DNA from: Chara braunii
Taxonomy: Eukaryota; Streptophyta; Charophyceae; Charales; Characeae
Reading direction: 5' to 3'
Length of the DNA: 25,043 nt
Assembly (NCBI GenBank): GCA_003427395.1
Contig: BFEA01000010.1
Location: 513,350 to 538,392, forward strand
Within the stretch, counting starts at the first letter, position 1. Each line of letters starts with the position of its first letter. The notes beneath the pieces are model-generated. The model ran no database searches. It saw only the letters and a program-made list of their open reading frames with translations, and was not told the DNA's origin. A program made the translations under genes and the position numbers. Positions 8,168-17,855 of the stretch are shown one piece after another.

Positions 8168-9499
8168 TTATGAGTCCTCAGCAAACGCATCGTAGGCGAG
8201 CAAGGCAAATAGATTCCTGGAATACTCTGTTGCAATGAGCCTTGCTAAGATCTTCGGTGTGGCGTTAGCAGCGATTTGTCGCTCGTAGGCTTTAACAACG
8301 CGCGGTGCGCTGCGTAGCAGTTCCTGTTTGGAGATCCAGTAGAGATCGTCTAACGGGTGATACATGAAATGAACCTGGTACTGTCTGTTTCTCCCCTTAC
8401 CTACATGCTGTTTAATTTTGTCTATCTCATGCCCGCCCTTGATTGCGTGAGGGATCATATCTTCGCGGTAATCGAATGTCTCGGCATCACGATGGAGGTA
8501 CAGTTTAGATGCATGGAACACAGGATATGTGCGCAGGTGAGCTGGCACATCTACAACGTACGAAGGGCCAAAGTGATCTTCCCCAATTACATCCAAAACT
8601 TCCCAAGGCCTGTAGTAGAGTGGGAGGAGTTTGCCTGAGACTCCCTCCTCCTCTGAGAATTCAGACATCTTCACCCAGACATAGCTTCCTACCTGAATCT
8701 CCGATGGTCGACGCTTTTTGTTTGCATGGTGGATCATGGCATGCTGTCGCTTGGTCATCGCTGCAACAGCAACTTTGAGCAAGCGATCATACTTAGCCCT
8801 AAAGCCGGGCCTGCCGGGTGTTAAGCCAGCTGACTGCTCAGGGAACAAGTAGGAGAGCGGATTACGGATCTGCCAACCGTAATGCAACATGTTGGGTGTC
8901 ATGGCGGTGGCAGAATGAATGGAGTTGTTGTACAACCCCTTGACAGAATACAGCTCCTCNTCCCATGTCTCCTGGTCTGGAATAATCAACGCGTGGAGAA
9001 GTTGGAATACAGTCTGGTTGATCTCCTCAGCCAAACCGTTGGCTTCGGGGTGTCGGCCAAATGTCATGCACAGTTTGATTCCTAGGTGGGAAGTGAAATC
9101 CTTCCATTCAGTGCTAATGAAACGCGGATCCCAATCGCTCACAAGAGTCTTCAGGGTTCCGAATTGCAGCAGGTATTTTTGTTGGAATTCGCGAATCACT
9201 AGATCTGTTGGGGCGTGAGGCGGCAAAGGGATCAGATTAAGAAATTTTGAAAATTTGTCAACAATCACCATGACTTGCGAATGATCGTTTTTGCTTACCT
9301 TACCCATGTCAGTGAAGTCGATGGAGACAGATTCCCCGGGACCATCGGGAATGGGTAGAGGTGTGAGTAGCCCCATGGGCTTTTGTTTGCATGGTTTGAT
9401 CCGTTGACAGACTTGACATTCAGCCACAAACTTCTCAGCAGTCCCTTTCGTGCCAGGCCAATCAAATTGTCGCAGCAAATTAGCGTACGTTTTTGCCAT
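8168..9499 (-). CDS. Integrase core plus C-terminal chromodomain (element 1 pol, 3' part)
   Basis: Integrase inserts the retroelement cDNA into the host chromosome. The open frame covers 443 residues. The second half of the HHCC zinc finger is seen as CQVC at residues 28-31; the histidines are just upstream in the same frame (SGH before GMAKTYAN). The catalytic D-D-35-E triad is present at D61 (SIDF), D122 (VSDWDPRF) and E158 (HPEANGLAEE), so the fold could be active. After a GPY/F-like segment and FHASKLY, residues of about 330-395 (HEIDKIKQHV ... YWISKQELLRSAP) form a chromodomain-like tail, the chromovirus feature that guides insertion to modified chromatin. The first ATG used is probably not a true start, because integrase is cut from a polyprotein. 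One codon is ambiguous (N at 8960). Confidence 0.9.
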   Translation of the reverse strand: MAKTYANLLRQFDWPGTKGTAEKFVAECQVCQRIKPCKQKPMGLLTPLPIPDGPGESVSIDFTDMGKVSKNDHSQVMVIVDKFSKFLNLIPLPPHAPTDLVIREFQQKYLLQFGTLKTLVSDWDPRFISTEWKDFTSHLGIKLCMTFGRHPEANGLAEEINQTVFQLLHALIIPDQETWXEELYSVKGLYNNSIHSATAMTPNMLHYGWQIRNPLSYLFPEQSAGLTPGRPGFRAKYDRLLKVAVAAMTKRQHAMIHHANKKRRPSEIQVGSYVWVKMSEFSEEEGVSGKLLPLYYRPWEVLDVIGEDHFGPSYVVDVPAHLRTYPVFHASKLYLHRDAETFDYREDMIPHAIKGGHEIDKIKQHVGKGRNRQYQVHFMYHPLDDLYWISKQELLRSAPRVVKAYERQIAANATPKILARLIATEYSRNLFALLAYDAFAEDS

Positions 9500-9799
9500 G
9501 CCGAAGTGCCCGCTCCGGCCTGAGCCAAATCCAGAAAGTGTGTGAGGAGAGGCTCATGGTTGGGCACACAAACGGTCATGGTTCCCGTAGCGACGAAAAA
9601 TCAGTCCTCCATATATGTGGAAATCAGGCTGACTACTAGGGTCAGCCCGCAGCCGCTCAAGGATAAAACTAAGTTCCGGATCCTTGGTTGTCTGCTCTAC
9701 GAGCCCCTCCTTCAGTTTCTTCTCGAGGTCGTAGGATTTCACAAGGCAAGTCATGTACTCAGGGTGGCGAGACTGCGTCAGCAACTCGATTGTAACCAC
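9500..9799 (-). pseudogene. RNase H-integrase connector and HHCC N-terminus (broken)
   Basis: This part of pol links RNase H to integrase. One frame reads HPEYMTCLV ... DPELSFILERL ... IYGGLIFRRYGNHDRLC and then meets a TGA at 9554. The expected continuation (CVPNHEPLLTHFL) is in another frame, and the zinc-finger segment (FGSGRSGHFGMAKTY) is back in the first. Two small compensating indels or an internal deletion would explain this. A 2-bp deletion separates it from RNase H near 9780. Confidence 0.7.
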
Positions 9800-10370
9800 C
9801 CTTTTTGTGTCTTAATTCAAAATCGAAGATATCAATCTCATGGAACCAGCGAAGCAAGGTTGGGGACAGAGTAGTTTGCTGTTTGATCCACTTCAAGGTC
9901 TCATGATCTGAGAAGACTTTGAAGTGGCGTCCCAAAAGATAATGTTTCCAGTGATCCAACGCCATACACAAAGCATAGAGTTCGCGCATGTAGGTGGAAG
10001 TGGCTACCTTTACGCTGGGCATTCGTTTGTTGTAGTACTTGAGTGGTCGCAGGCCATCGCCATCATCTTGTTGCAGCACTGCACCGATCCCATACTGACT
10101 TGCATCCGTAGTAACTACGAATGTCAGTTTGGGATCTGCAATGCGGAGTACTGGGTAACTTACCAAGGCTTCCTTGAGAGTTCGAAAGGCTTCCGTACAC
10201 GCGACATCCCAGGAAGAAGACACATTTTTACTGGTTAGTTGCGACAATGGACGAGCAGTGATGGAGAAACGGGGTACAAACTTTCGATAGTACGACGCAA
10301 GACCAAGGAAAGAACGCAATTCGCGAATGTTCGCAGGCTCAGGCCAATCGCGTATGACCTCAATCTTGGT
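9759..10370 (-). pseudogene. RNase H domain (element 1 pol)
   Basis: The domain degrades the RNA strand of the RNA:DNA hybrid. Starting after the frame change near 10370, the frame reads RELRSFLGLASYYRKFVP (RT connection), then FVVTTDASQYGIGAVLQQDD with the first catalytic Asp, then ELYALCMALDHWKHYLLG with the Glu, then HFKVFSDHETLKW with the second Asp. It ends NRVADAVSPP and a stop at 9759, where relatives read DALSRR. The motifs are all present, so only the frame breaks disable it. Confidence 0.85.
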
Positions 10371-10790
10371 TGCTCAGGCTCTAGGCCTGCAGTAGACAAC
10401 CGGTGCCCAAGATAGATGACGCTATCCTTCCCAAACTCGGATTTCTCCAAGTTGAGATGGAGCTGCGTCTTCTTGAGGATAGCGAGCACCTCCTCAAGAT
10501 GCTTGAGGTGTTCCTTCATGGACTTACTGAAGATCAAAATATCGTCCAGGTACACTACCACAAACCGGCCAATCTGTTCACGGAGGACCTTGTCCATGAG
10601 GTTTTGGAAAGTGGCTGGTGCCTTCGTAAGACCGAAGGGCATTACGGTGAACTCGTAAAGCCCGTTGTGTGTTTTGAACGCAGTCTTGTGCTGATCCGCA
10701 GGATCGACTTCAATCTGGTGGTAGCCAGACTTGAGATCGATCTTGGAGAAGACCTTGCACCCGCCTGCGGCATCAAGCAAGTCATCTATA
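10235..10790 (-). pseudogene. Reverse transcriptase palm/fingers (element 1 pol)
   Basis: This is the core of the RNA-dependent DNA polymerase. Motifs read in order: [48 protein letters not shown], and the catalytic FVVVYLDDILIFS with an intact YLDD box, then HLEEVLAIL and YLGHRLS. The frame is joined to the upstream protease/RT ORF only across a 2-bp (CT) insertion near 10790. It leaves the true frame after LEPE near 10370, where one G appears to be missing. Residues after that point in this frame are noise. Confidence 0.88.
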
Positions 10791-12051
10791 CGAGAGGCAA
10801 TGGATAAACATTCTTTCTTGTGATGCGGTTTAGACCGTGATAGTTAATACACATGCGGAGTTTGCCTCCTTTCTTTGGCACAAACAACACAGGAGCACCA
10901 AATACAGATTCACTTGGTTTGATCCACTCTTTGTCAATCATCTCATCGATCTGTCGCCGGAGTTCCTCCAACTCGCCGGGTTCCATACGGTACACGCAGC
11001 CCTTTGGAGGAACAACACCCTCAACCAACTCGATGGTATGTCGGACCAGTTGCGTGGGGACTCCACGTGGCTCGGCCAGGACTTCCGGAAACCCATCGAG
11101 GAGGGTTTGGATGTCTGATGGGACAGGTGGGGGTGGGGAATCAGCAAAGGGATCACCAAGATCCGGTCGCAAGTCGCATATAGAGACGACCGAATCTGAA
11201 GTAGGATCATTTGGACTATTAGAGGGTAGAGAGATAGAGGTGCTAGTAGTAGAAGTACCAGTAGTAGGATCATCAATCAAAGTAGTCGTGGTATTAGCCG
11301 CAAAAGTAGATGGCACATGGGTAGGACGAACAAAGGCAACATACAACTGTTCTTCCTCCTTGTGCTTGCGCCATTTCTTGCAGAACTGCATAGCATTCAT
11401 AAAAGTCACTGGGGATTCGCGCTTCTCATCCAAGAGGACAGGAAGCTCGTTCCCCTGCGCATCTTTGACCATGAAGAGTGATTCCTTCCACTTGGTCAAT
11501 TCGCATTGGGACTGCAGCCAGCCCAAGCCAAGGACAGTGTCGAAGGGGCACTTGTCAAGGACAAAGAAGTTCAATGCGTGGGTGACATTCTTACTTCTGT
11601 CAAAGGTAGTGCGCACACCTGTGACTGCATGCGTAGAAGAGACAACTTCCTTGTTGCCAACTTCGGTCCGGCAAGGGTTCTGCAGGGCCACTTGCTTCAT
11701 CCCCAAGCCCACCTTGCGTATCCCATGTGGTGACATGAAATTAGCTGTAGCACCACAATCAACCAGCACACGGAGATAGCGGTGGTTTATGATAAGTTTA
11801 AAGAAGATCAACTTCACTGTCCCTTGGGCACGCTGTTGTTTCATCTCAGCCCAATGCTCCAGGTGGTAGTGGAATTCAACCATCTCAGACTCCTCCCAAG
11901 GCTCAACGTACAAGACGTTACTTACCTCAGCCTTGTCTTCAGCAGATGGTTGGGCTTCAAGGGAGGGCTGCTGATTTTCATCAGAACCTGACTCCCCTGC
12001 TGTAGAGTTTGTTGAAACTGACTCTACGCCCGATTCTGGTTTCCATGCAGC
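10786..12051 (-). CDS. Protease and N-terminal reverse transcriptase (element 1 pol, 5' part)
   Basis: The frame is open from 12051 and lies -1 relative to Gag, overlapping it by 28 bp with no ATG of its own, so frameshifting from Gag is the likely route of translation. The aspartic protease matures Gag-Pol. Its active site reads [11 protein letters not shown] (Asp codon at 11758-11760), followed by VLGLGWL. A Ser/Thr-rich linker (about 11230-11290) leads into the RT start: [49 protein letters not shown] and [11 protein letters not shown]. The frame stops at 10786 after VYPLPLV, where relatives continue PRIDDL. A CT duplication explains the break. Confidence 0.87.
   Translation of the reverse strand, partial: AAWKPESGVESVSTNSTAGESGSDENQQPSLEAQPSAEDKAEVSNVLYVEPWEESEMVEFHYHLEHWAEMKQQRAQGTVKLIFFKLIINHRYLRVLVDCGATANFMSPHGIRKVGLGMKQVALQNPCRTEVGNKEVVSSTHAVTGVRTTFDRSKNVTHALNFFVLDKCPFDTVLGLGWLQSQCELTKWKESLFMVKDAQGNELPVLLDEKRESPVTFMNAMQFCKKWRKHKEEEQLYVAFVRPTHVPSTFAANTTTTLIDDPTTGTSTTSTSISLPSNSPNDPTSDSVVSICDLRPDLGDPFADSPPPPVPSDIQTLLDGFPEVLAEPRGVPTQLVRHTIELVEGVVPPKGCVYRMEPGELEELRRQIDEMIDKEWIKPSESVFGAPVLFVPKKGGKLRMCINYHGLNRITRKNVYPLPLV
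12024..12051 (-). promoter_or_regulatory. Candidate -1 ribosomal frameshift window, gag to pol (element 1)
   Basis: Gag and the protease frame overlap for 28 bp. In gag phase the codons CAT GGA AAC give the heptamer TGGAAAC (12039-12045), one base from the classic GGGAAAC. Element 2 has the exact GGGAAAC at the same place with the same -1 relation. A downstream pseudoknot was not assessed. Confidence 0.5.
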
Positions 12052-13811
12052 CTATAACAGTCCTGAACCTTATGATTTGGTTTTTGGCAATGCAGGCAAA
12101 CCCCTTTCTTGAGTCTGCCCCGCCAGTCATTCTCAGTGATCTGGAGGTCAACCCAAGGTTTGGTAGTCGCATCCTCCGGTTTAGGCGGGATCTTGACTCC
12201 TTTGGGAAGTTGGACATAACTTTTCCCGGCACTCCGATTCGGTTCCTTAGTGTTGGCAGTCTTTTTAAAGGCAGAAAAATTTTCTTCTTCTTTATTTGCG
12301 TCGGACTCATGGGCTGAAGAACAAGCTGTATCGGAGTCCTGTTTTTGGTCGTCACCAAGAGTGGGGTCACGCGCATCGGCTTCTTCGGCCTCCAACAGGT
12401 CATGCACAACAAAACAGCTGCTGCCCTGGAACTGTCTGTCGCCCATGGGCTTTTTGCTGCCTGCCGTGCTAACGAGGTTTATGGCCTCCAAACTGACTAT
12501 GTCCTTCATTAAGGTGAGCGAGTCAGTGTATGCAATGTAGTCCCTGCCCAGGCGATTAGTGAAATTAGTTGGAACCGCGCCCTTAACCACATATAAGCAA
12601 GATTGATCAGACAATTCCAAACCAGGAGTAGCAAACATTTTGCTTAGATAGGTCTGCAGGCTTTTCATGGAGCCTGTCCACTTCTTGCGCTTGACTTTGT
12701 CAAGTTGGATTCTTGCTCTAGTAGCAGCATGTGGATCCTGATATTGGGTGATAAGGAGATCCTCGAGGGAGGCAACTGGGGTGGTCCTAAGCCATTTGGC
12801 TAGTGCAGTCTTTTGGAACCCAGCCCGCGTCGCTTGGACTTCTTGGAAGCCCCGTACGACCGGCTCGACATTCATTCCCATGATCACCGCCCGGGTCTCA
12901 GTTTGAGTCCCCAGAATCTCAAAGTAGGCCCTCATGGAGCCGATCCAGGACTCGATGTCTTCCTTGCCGTCATACTTGGACGGTATCTGTACCGCTTTTC
13001 GGTCCACATAGGGACCAGCAGCAGCTGGTTCCGGTCTTGGGGCTGCAGCTGTTGCAGAAGTTCCAGCCTCATTGCTTGTTACAGCAACAGCGGAATCTGC
13101 ACCTGCTGCAGGTCCCGAGGGGGTTGCCATCACACTCGAAGAAGAGGTAGAAGAAGATACAGTAAGAGGGGCAGAGGAAGTTTCAATCGCAGCTTCAGAT
13201 CCAGTGGGTAGAGGAAGAGGGTTGGCCACTTGGGCTTGTCGCAGGTCAGCCACCTCCTTTGTCAATTCATGGTACTTGCGGGTCATATCAGTCAGATCCT
13301 CTTGAAGTGTCTGCAGTTTTGCAAAGACTTCAGCGATCTGAGTGGTGTGGTCCTCAAGATTCCTGACTTGAACAAAGGCTGTGAGTATGGACTGCAACTG
13401 TTCCCCACACTGCTCTTCAGTCAGTGAGGGAACAGTCTCTAGGAGGGCCACTTGCCTTTTCAGCAAGGTCTCCTTCCTCTCCTTCTCTGTCTCCTGTTCC
13501 CTTTTGATTGCACTGTCTAAGAGTGTTTGCAGATAAGATTTCTCAGTATCACTGGCTGCATCTAACAAGGCCCGCCATTGAACCGAAGTCAGCTGAGCCA
13601 TTATTGGATTGTCAGTATGGACAGGTGGGTCAGAGAGTCGCCAATCAGCAAAAGAATCAATTAGACTCTCAAGAGGTTCACTCCCCCTCGTGCTTGGACG
13701 AACATTCCTTTTCCCAGTCTGAGCCCACCTCAGACGATCACTTTCCCTCTCTCCCTGTTCTCTCTCCCTGTTCTCTCTCTCTTCTTTCAGATTGCGAGTC
13801 TCCACGGGCAT
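12024..13811 (-). CDS. Gag polyprotein with zinc knuckle (element 1)
   Basis: Gag forms the virus-like particle that packages element RNA. The 595-residue ORF starts at a genuine ATG (13809-13811) about 120 nt after a weak primer-binding-like site and is uninterrupted. The N-terminus is charged ([18 protein letters not shown]). Residues of about 100-200 are predicted coiled coil ([11 protein letters not shown] ... [13 protein letters not shown]). A Ser/Ala/Thr-rich stretch follows at about 200-265. The capsid-like region begins at [20 protein letters not shown] and includes [19 protein letters not shown] knuckle [14 protein letters not shown] sits at about 573-586, just before the stop. A GGAAAC string near the stop (12039-12045) is a candidate -1 slip site. 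Confidence 0.93.
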   Translation of the reverse strand: MPVETRNLKEERENREREQGERESDRLRWAQTGKRNVRPSTRGSEPLESLIDSFADWRLSDPPVHTDNPIMAQLTSVQWRALLDAASDTEKSYLQTLLDSAIKREQETEKERKETLLKRQVALLETVPSLTEEQCGEQLQSILTAFVQVRNLEDHTTQIAEVFAKLQTLQEDLTDMTRKYHELTKEVADLRQAQVANPLPLPTGSEAAIETSSAPLTVSSSTSSSSVMATPSGPAAGADSAVAVTSNEAGTSATAAAPRPEPAAAGPYVDRKAVQIPSKYDGKEDIESWIGSMRAYFEILGTQTETRAVIMGMNVEPVVRGFQEVQATRAGFQKTALAKWLRTTPVASLEDLLITQYQDPHAATRARIQLDKVKRKKWTGSMKSLQTYLSKMFATPGLELSDQSCLYVVKGAVPTNFTNRLGRDYIAYTDSLTLMKDIVSLEAINLVSTAGSKKPMGDRQFQGSSCFVVHDLLEAEEADARDPTLGDDQKQDSDTACSSAHESDANKEEENFSAFKKTANTKEPNRSAGKSYVQLPKGVKIPPKPEDATTKPWVDLQITENDWRGRLKKGVCLHCQKPNHKVQDCYRLHGNQNRA

Positions 13812-14235
13812 CGGAAATGAACTCAGAAAACAGACTTGAAAAGCTCAGAGAAGAGAAGGTAGAACTCCTAGCCGGAGCGGCATTTCATTTGGAAGTAGAG
13901 AGCAACAGAAACAAACAATCTCAATGAGAGTTCTGATCCAGCGACCCGGTCTGATCAGACTGCATACGAGGTCCTCTCGAGTCCAGTCTGACCAGCTCCG
14001 TGACCGTACAACATATCAGACTAGTAACTAAATGCAACAATGGAGAATTGAGTGGTGTATAGGGTGTGAGTCAAGCCACGGACAGTGCAATCAGAAGACA
14101 TGAGAAACGTCAAAGCCAAGATCCCCTCGGCAGTGGGTGTCCTAATCCAAGAAGAATGAACTCGTATCCCTGCCAAGAAGACAAGAGGTCAATGCCTAAC
14201 CAATTTGGGTCCAGAGGCTCTTCTTGTTTGGGCCC
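13812..14235. other. Element 1 leader and unassigned junction to element 2
   Basis: 13812-13928 is the short leader between Gag and the weak primer site. 13941-14235 carries several CAGACT/AGTCTG strings but no sequence matching the 3' LTR start (TGTGATAACCCG), so the expected 5' LTR is absent or too changed to see. No gene is supported. Confidence 0.4.
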
Positions 14236-14706
14236 GGTCCCGCTGGGTCAATGTAGTTGATGGATTGATTTGTGTCTCGATCCAGTTGAAAGTCTCGTGC
14301 TCTGAGAACATTTTGAAATGGTGACCCAATGATCTAGTGCCTCTCTCAAGGCATAGAGTTGTCGCATGTAGGTGGAGGCAGCTACCTTGTGACTAGGCAT
14401 GCGTTTGCTGTAGGACTCTAGCAGACGCAAGTCGTCACCATCATCTTGCTCCAGCACTGCGCCGATCCCGTACAAACTTGCATCCGTAGTGACTACGAAT
14501 GCAAGTTTGGGTTCTGCAATGCGGAGCACCGGATGACTCACCAGGGCCTCTTTCAATGCTTGGAAGGCGGATGTGCATTCACCATCCCACGTGTAAGACA
14601 CGTTCTTGTTTGTCAATTTGGACAGCGGATCAGTGATGATAGAGAATTTGGGCACAAATTGACGGTAGTATGACACGACACCAAGAACGCAACTCTGTGA
14701 CCTCAA
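14235..14706 (-). pseudogene. RNase H remnant (element 2)
   Basis: It reads VVSYYRQFVPKFSIITDPLS, then FVVTTDASLYGIGAVLEQDD (catalytic Asp), then YMRQLYALREALDHW. The KHYLL segment is then missing and the frame shifts, with HHFKMFSEHETFNW recoverable in the next frame. In that segment the usual catalytic Asp of SDHE is Glu (SEHE). Homology stops near 14235. The RT-RNase H connection also lacks about ten residues near 14700 compared with element 1. Confidence 0.8.
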
Positions 14707-15330
14707 CTTTGGTTGCCTCGGGTTCTAGGCCTGCAGTGGACAACGGATGTCCAAGGTAGATGATGCTGTCCCTCCCAAACTCGGATTTCTCTTAAGTTGA
14801 GACAGAGCTGCACATCCTGAGGATCTGCAACACTTCCTCAAGGAGTCTCATGTGTTCCTCCATCAATTTGCTGGAGATTATTAAGTCATCCAAATAAACA
14901 ACAATAAATCGATTGATCTGACTGCGAGACACCTTGTCCATGAGACTTTCGAAGGTGGCCGGTGCATTCTTGAGGCCCGAAGGGCATAGCGGTAAATTAG
15001 TACAACCCATCCCGAGTTTCGAATGCAGTTTTATGCTGGTCTGCGGGTTCGATTTCAATCTAGTGGTAACCAGATTTCAGATCGATCTTGCTGAAGACCT
15101 TGCATCCATTTGCAGCATCAAGCAGATCATCAATGCGGGGCAAAGGTTATGCATTCTTTCGTCTTATTCAATTCAGCCCGCGGTAATCGATACACATCGG
15201 TAGCTTGCCTCCTTTCTTAGGGACAAACAAAACTGGTGCACCGAATTCGGATTCGCTTGGCTTGATCCAACCTTTTTCAAGCATGTCATTGATCTGCCTT
15301 CGGAACTCCTCCAATTCGCGTGAGCCCATT
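14707..15330 (-). pseudogene. Reverse transcriptase remnant (element 2)
   Basis: Motifs are present but broken. [20 protein letters not shown] and MCIDYRGLN are followed by a TGA where element 1 has an Arg codon, and by a TAA where element 1 has Tyr (VYPLP). [11 protein letters not shown] is followed by TAG in place of the Gln of YHQIE. The catalytic box VVYLDDLIISS survives. LYEF reads LY-stop-F. Small indels near 14797 and 14985 move the frame. Confidence 0.82.
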
Positions 15331-15744
15331 CAATAGACACAACCTTTTGGAGGAGTGTTGCCTTCTATCAACTCGACCTTGTGTTGGACCGGACGCACGG
15401 GAACTCCACTCGGTTCAGCCAAAACTTCAGGGAATCGGTTGAGAAGATTGCGGATCTTTGATCGGATATTCCGAGGTGGGTCATGAGAATCTGGTGCAAG
15501 CATATCGGACTGCATAGGTGTAGCCAAAACAATAGGATTTGAAGCAGAGTCGTTTGGACTAGAAGTAGATTTAGTAGAGGTAGAAGTAGTTGAATTAGAA
15601 GTAGAAATGGCATGCAAAGTACAATCATTATGTACAGCAAAAATAGAAGGCACATGAGCAGGTCTAACAAAGGCAATATACATTTGCTCATCAACTTTGC
15701 ACTTGCGCCACTTTTTGCAGAATTTCATTGCATTGAGAAAAGTC

Positions 15745-15804
15745 ACTTGGGGCTTGTGCGGCTCGTCCAAGGTTACTTGGGACTCGTGCGGCTCGTCCAA
15801 GAGG
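15745..15804. repeat. 30-bp tandem duplication inside element 2
   Basis: ACTTGG(G)...CTCGTCCAAG occurs twice at a 30-bp period with two differences. Element 1 has a single copy of this segment, so the duplication is specific to element 2. Confidence 0.85.
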
Positions 15805-16431
15805 ATTGGACGCTCGATCCCCATGACATCTTTGACCATGAATTGTGAGTCCTTCCACGTAGTTCTTTCAACAATGGGCATGCAACCAGCCCAAGCCAAT
15901 AACTGCTTTGAAGGGGCACATCAAGGACATAGAAGTTCAACTCGTGCATGATTGTGCGGTTTGCATCAAAGGTAAAGGGCACACCTTTGACTGCATGTGT
16001 AGATGTGACAACCTCTTGGTTGCCCATTTGGGTCCGACAAGGGTTCTGCAACGTCACTTGCTCCATCCCCAAGCATGCCTTACGAATGTCGTGTGGTGAG
16101 AAGTAGTTGGCGGTTGTGCCACAATCAGCCAACGCACGGATGTATCAGCCATTAATGCGGAGTTTGAAGAAGATCAACTTGGTTTTCCCTTGTGCGTGTT
16201 CCTGCTTCATGTGAGTCCAACGCAACAAGAGAGCATGAAAGTCAATCTCTTCGAACTCCACCCAAGGCTCTTTCTAGAGGATATGCAATTTCTCTGCCTT
16301 GGAATCAGCATCAGATGGGGTGTCAAGAGACGGTTGTTGAGTGGGATCAGAATCTGGTGAAGGGCCTGCATTTACATGTTCAGCCTCTCCTTCTGTAGAG
16401 TGTGCTGATAATGTCTCTACCCCCTTTGCTG

Positions 16432-16438
16432 GTTTCCC
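16432..16438 (-). promoter_or_regulatory. GGGAAAC heptamer at gag-pol frame change (element 2)
   Basis: On the minus strand the gag-phase codons are TAG GGA AAC, so the heptamer is G GGA AAC, a canonical -1 slippery sequence. Pol continues in the -1 frame. In this copy the codon holding the first G has become a stop (TAG), which would block its use. Confidence 0.55.
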
Positions 16439-17855
16439 TACTGCAATCTGAAATAGTGTTGGACTGAGTGTCCCGGTTTGGTGCAATGCAGGCAACCCCC
16501 TTTCTTCATCTTGTGTTTCCACTCACTTTCACTGATCCGAAGATCTACCCATGGTTTTGTGGCAGGATCCTTCGGTTTGGGTGAAATCTTTGCTCCTTTG
16601 GGGAGTTGGATGGTGTTAGTGTTGTTCTTTACTGAGTTCCTCGGTCCCTTACTTTTGAAGGCAGTCTTTTTAAAGGCATTCATTGATTCATCATCATCAT
16701 CTACATAGTCGACTCGTGGACTGACGAAGAGCAAGATGCCTCGCAGTCTTGCTCTTGATCGTTACTAAGAGAAGGGTCCTCTGCCAAGGACTCCTCGTCA
16801 ATCTCAAGCTGATCGTGCATTGCAAAACGGTTGCTGACCGGAAACCGTTTGCGTCTTTCTGCCACCTGATCCACCCTGGAGGTCTTGTGCCTCACGCTTG
16901 ACTAAACCCCACATGAGGGAAAACCAATCTGTATACGCCGCGAGTCCGAGCCCCAGGCGATGTGGTACAGTAGAGGGAACCGCACCCTTAATCACATCCA
17001 AGCAAGACTGTAGCAGAGATTTTACTATCATACTGTTGCAAACTATGCATGGTGCTTGTCCACTTGCTGTGCTTGAGCTTGTCAAGCTTGAGTCTAGCTT
17101 TAGTTGCAACATGGGGGTCAACATATTGCTTGATCAAGAGATCCTCGAGTGTGGCTATTGGCGTAGCCTTCAGCCAAATGTTCATGTCTATTCTTTTATA
17201 GCCTGATTGTACAACTTGGACTTCTAAGAAGCCTCTTACGGCGGGTTCCACATTGATCCCTAGGATCGGCGATCGAGTAACCGGGGGTGTCCCGAACACA
17301 TCAAAGTAGGATCGCATAGAGCTGATCCAAGATTCAATGTCGTCCTTTTCGTCATATTTAGACAAAATATGTGTCGCCTTCCTGTCCACGTAGGGAAGGC
17401 TGCAGCTAGGACCAGTGATTGCTGGGTCCAAATTCGTGGCTGCAACAGTTCTAGAACGCCCTGCACTGCCACTTGCCACTGCAGCAGCAGCGATAGCGGG
17501 GTCTGGACCTGCTGCAGATCCGGATAGGTTGTTGACCATACTCAAAGAAGAAGAAGAAAGAAGAAGAAACGGTTAGAGGGGCAAGAACGGACTGGCACGC
17601 AACATTAGAAGCAGGGTAAGCTGACGGAAGGATAGTCTAGGCCGAATGCAAGTTAGCAAACTGTTGCAGCTGGTCACGGTGCTGCTGCGCCATCAGGGCC
17701 GTATCCTCGCGCAACATCTTGAGTCCATCAAACACTTTCGCGAGTTGGCTGGTATGGTCCTCAACAGCCCGAACATCTACTAAAGCCTTGAGAAGTGGGA
17801 CAATTTTTTCTTCCACCTCAGCATCAGTTAAGGCTGGTAAGGTAGTGAAGACGAC
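16438..17855 (-). pseudogene. Gag remnant with zinc knuckle (element 2)
   Basis: Homology to element 1 Gag starts in the coiled coil near 17855 (LPALTDAEVEEK; VRAVEDHTSQLAKVF), with a stop near 17640. The capsid-like part (17545-16988) has YVDRKATHILSKYDEKDDIE and WLKATPIATLEDLL. It then frameshifts into GAVPSTVPHRLGLGLAAYTD. After another break, the tail has LPKGAKISPKPKDPATKPWV and a CCHC-like box CLHCTKPGHSVQHY in which the last Cys is Tyr. The knuckle is therefore probably unable to bind zinc. Confidence 0.82.

Larger units (their letters stand above)
8168..13940 (-). mobile_element. Element 1: Ty3/gypsy chromovirus-type retrotransposon body
   Basis: The minus-strand order is gag, protease, reverse transcriptase, RNase H, integrase, chromodomain, then polypurine tract. 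That order (integrase last) defines Ty3/gypsy rather than Ty1/copia. A weak tRNA-primer-like site precedes Gag at 13929-13940 (TGGATCAGAAC on the minus strand, compared with TGGTATCAGAGC). The Gag and integrase ORFs are intact. The middle of pol carries small indels at about 10790, 10370, 9780 and 9550. An N sits at 8960. No 5' LTR is recognisable right of 13940, so the copy is end-truncated, or the assembly is broken there. Confidence 0.92.
15330..16440 (-). pseudogene. Protease and pol N-terminus remnant (element 2)
   Basis: Pol again lies in the -1 frame relative to Gag, starting VGKPAKGVETLSAHSTEGEA. The protease active site is ALADCGTTANYF, with its Asp retained. TRNA-independent features match element 1: THAVKGVPFTFD, FMNAMKFCKKWRK-like and FVRPAHVPS. 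A 30-bp tandem duplication (15745-15774 and 15775-15804) repeats LDEPHESQVT as LDEPHKPQVT without breaking the frame. A frameshift lies near 15890, and a TGA ends the frame at 15330 after PPKGCVY, where element 1 has Arg-Met. Confidence 0.8.
14235..17855 (-). mobile_element. Element 2: decayed Ty3/gypsy copy related to element 1
   Basis: Gag, protease, RT and RNase H follow on the minus strand with clear similarity to element 1 throughout (for example YVDRKAT, DCGTTANYFSPHDIRK, YLDDLIIS, TTDASLYGIGAVL). Many stops and frameshifts are present. It ends abruptly inside RNase H at about 14235 and inside the Gag coiled coil at about 17855, with no LTRs, tRNA primer site or integrase. It lies head-to-tail with element 1. 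Confidence 0.88.

Noticed and set aside
10853-11779. 308-residue plus-strand ORF.
   Set aside because: It is exactly antisense to the well-supported protease/RT frame and shows no domain.
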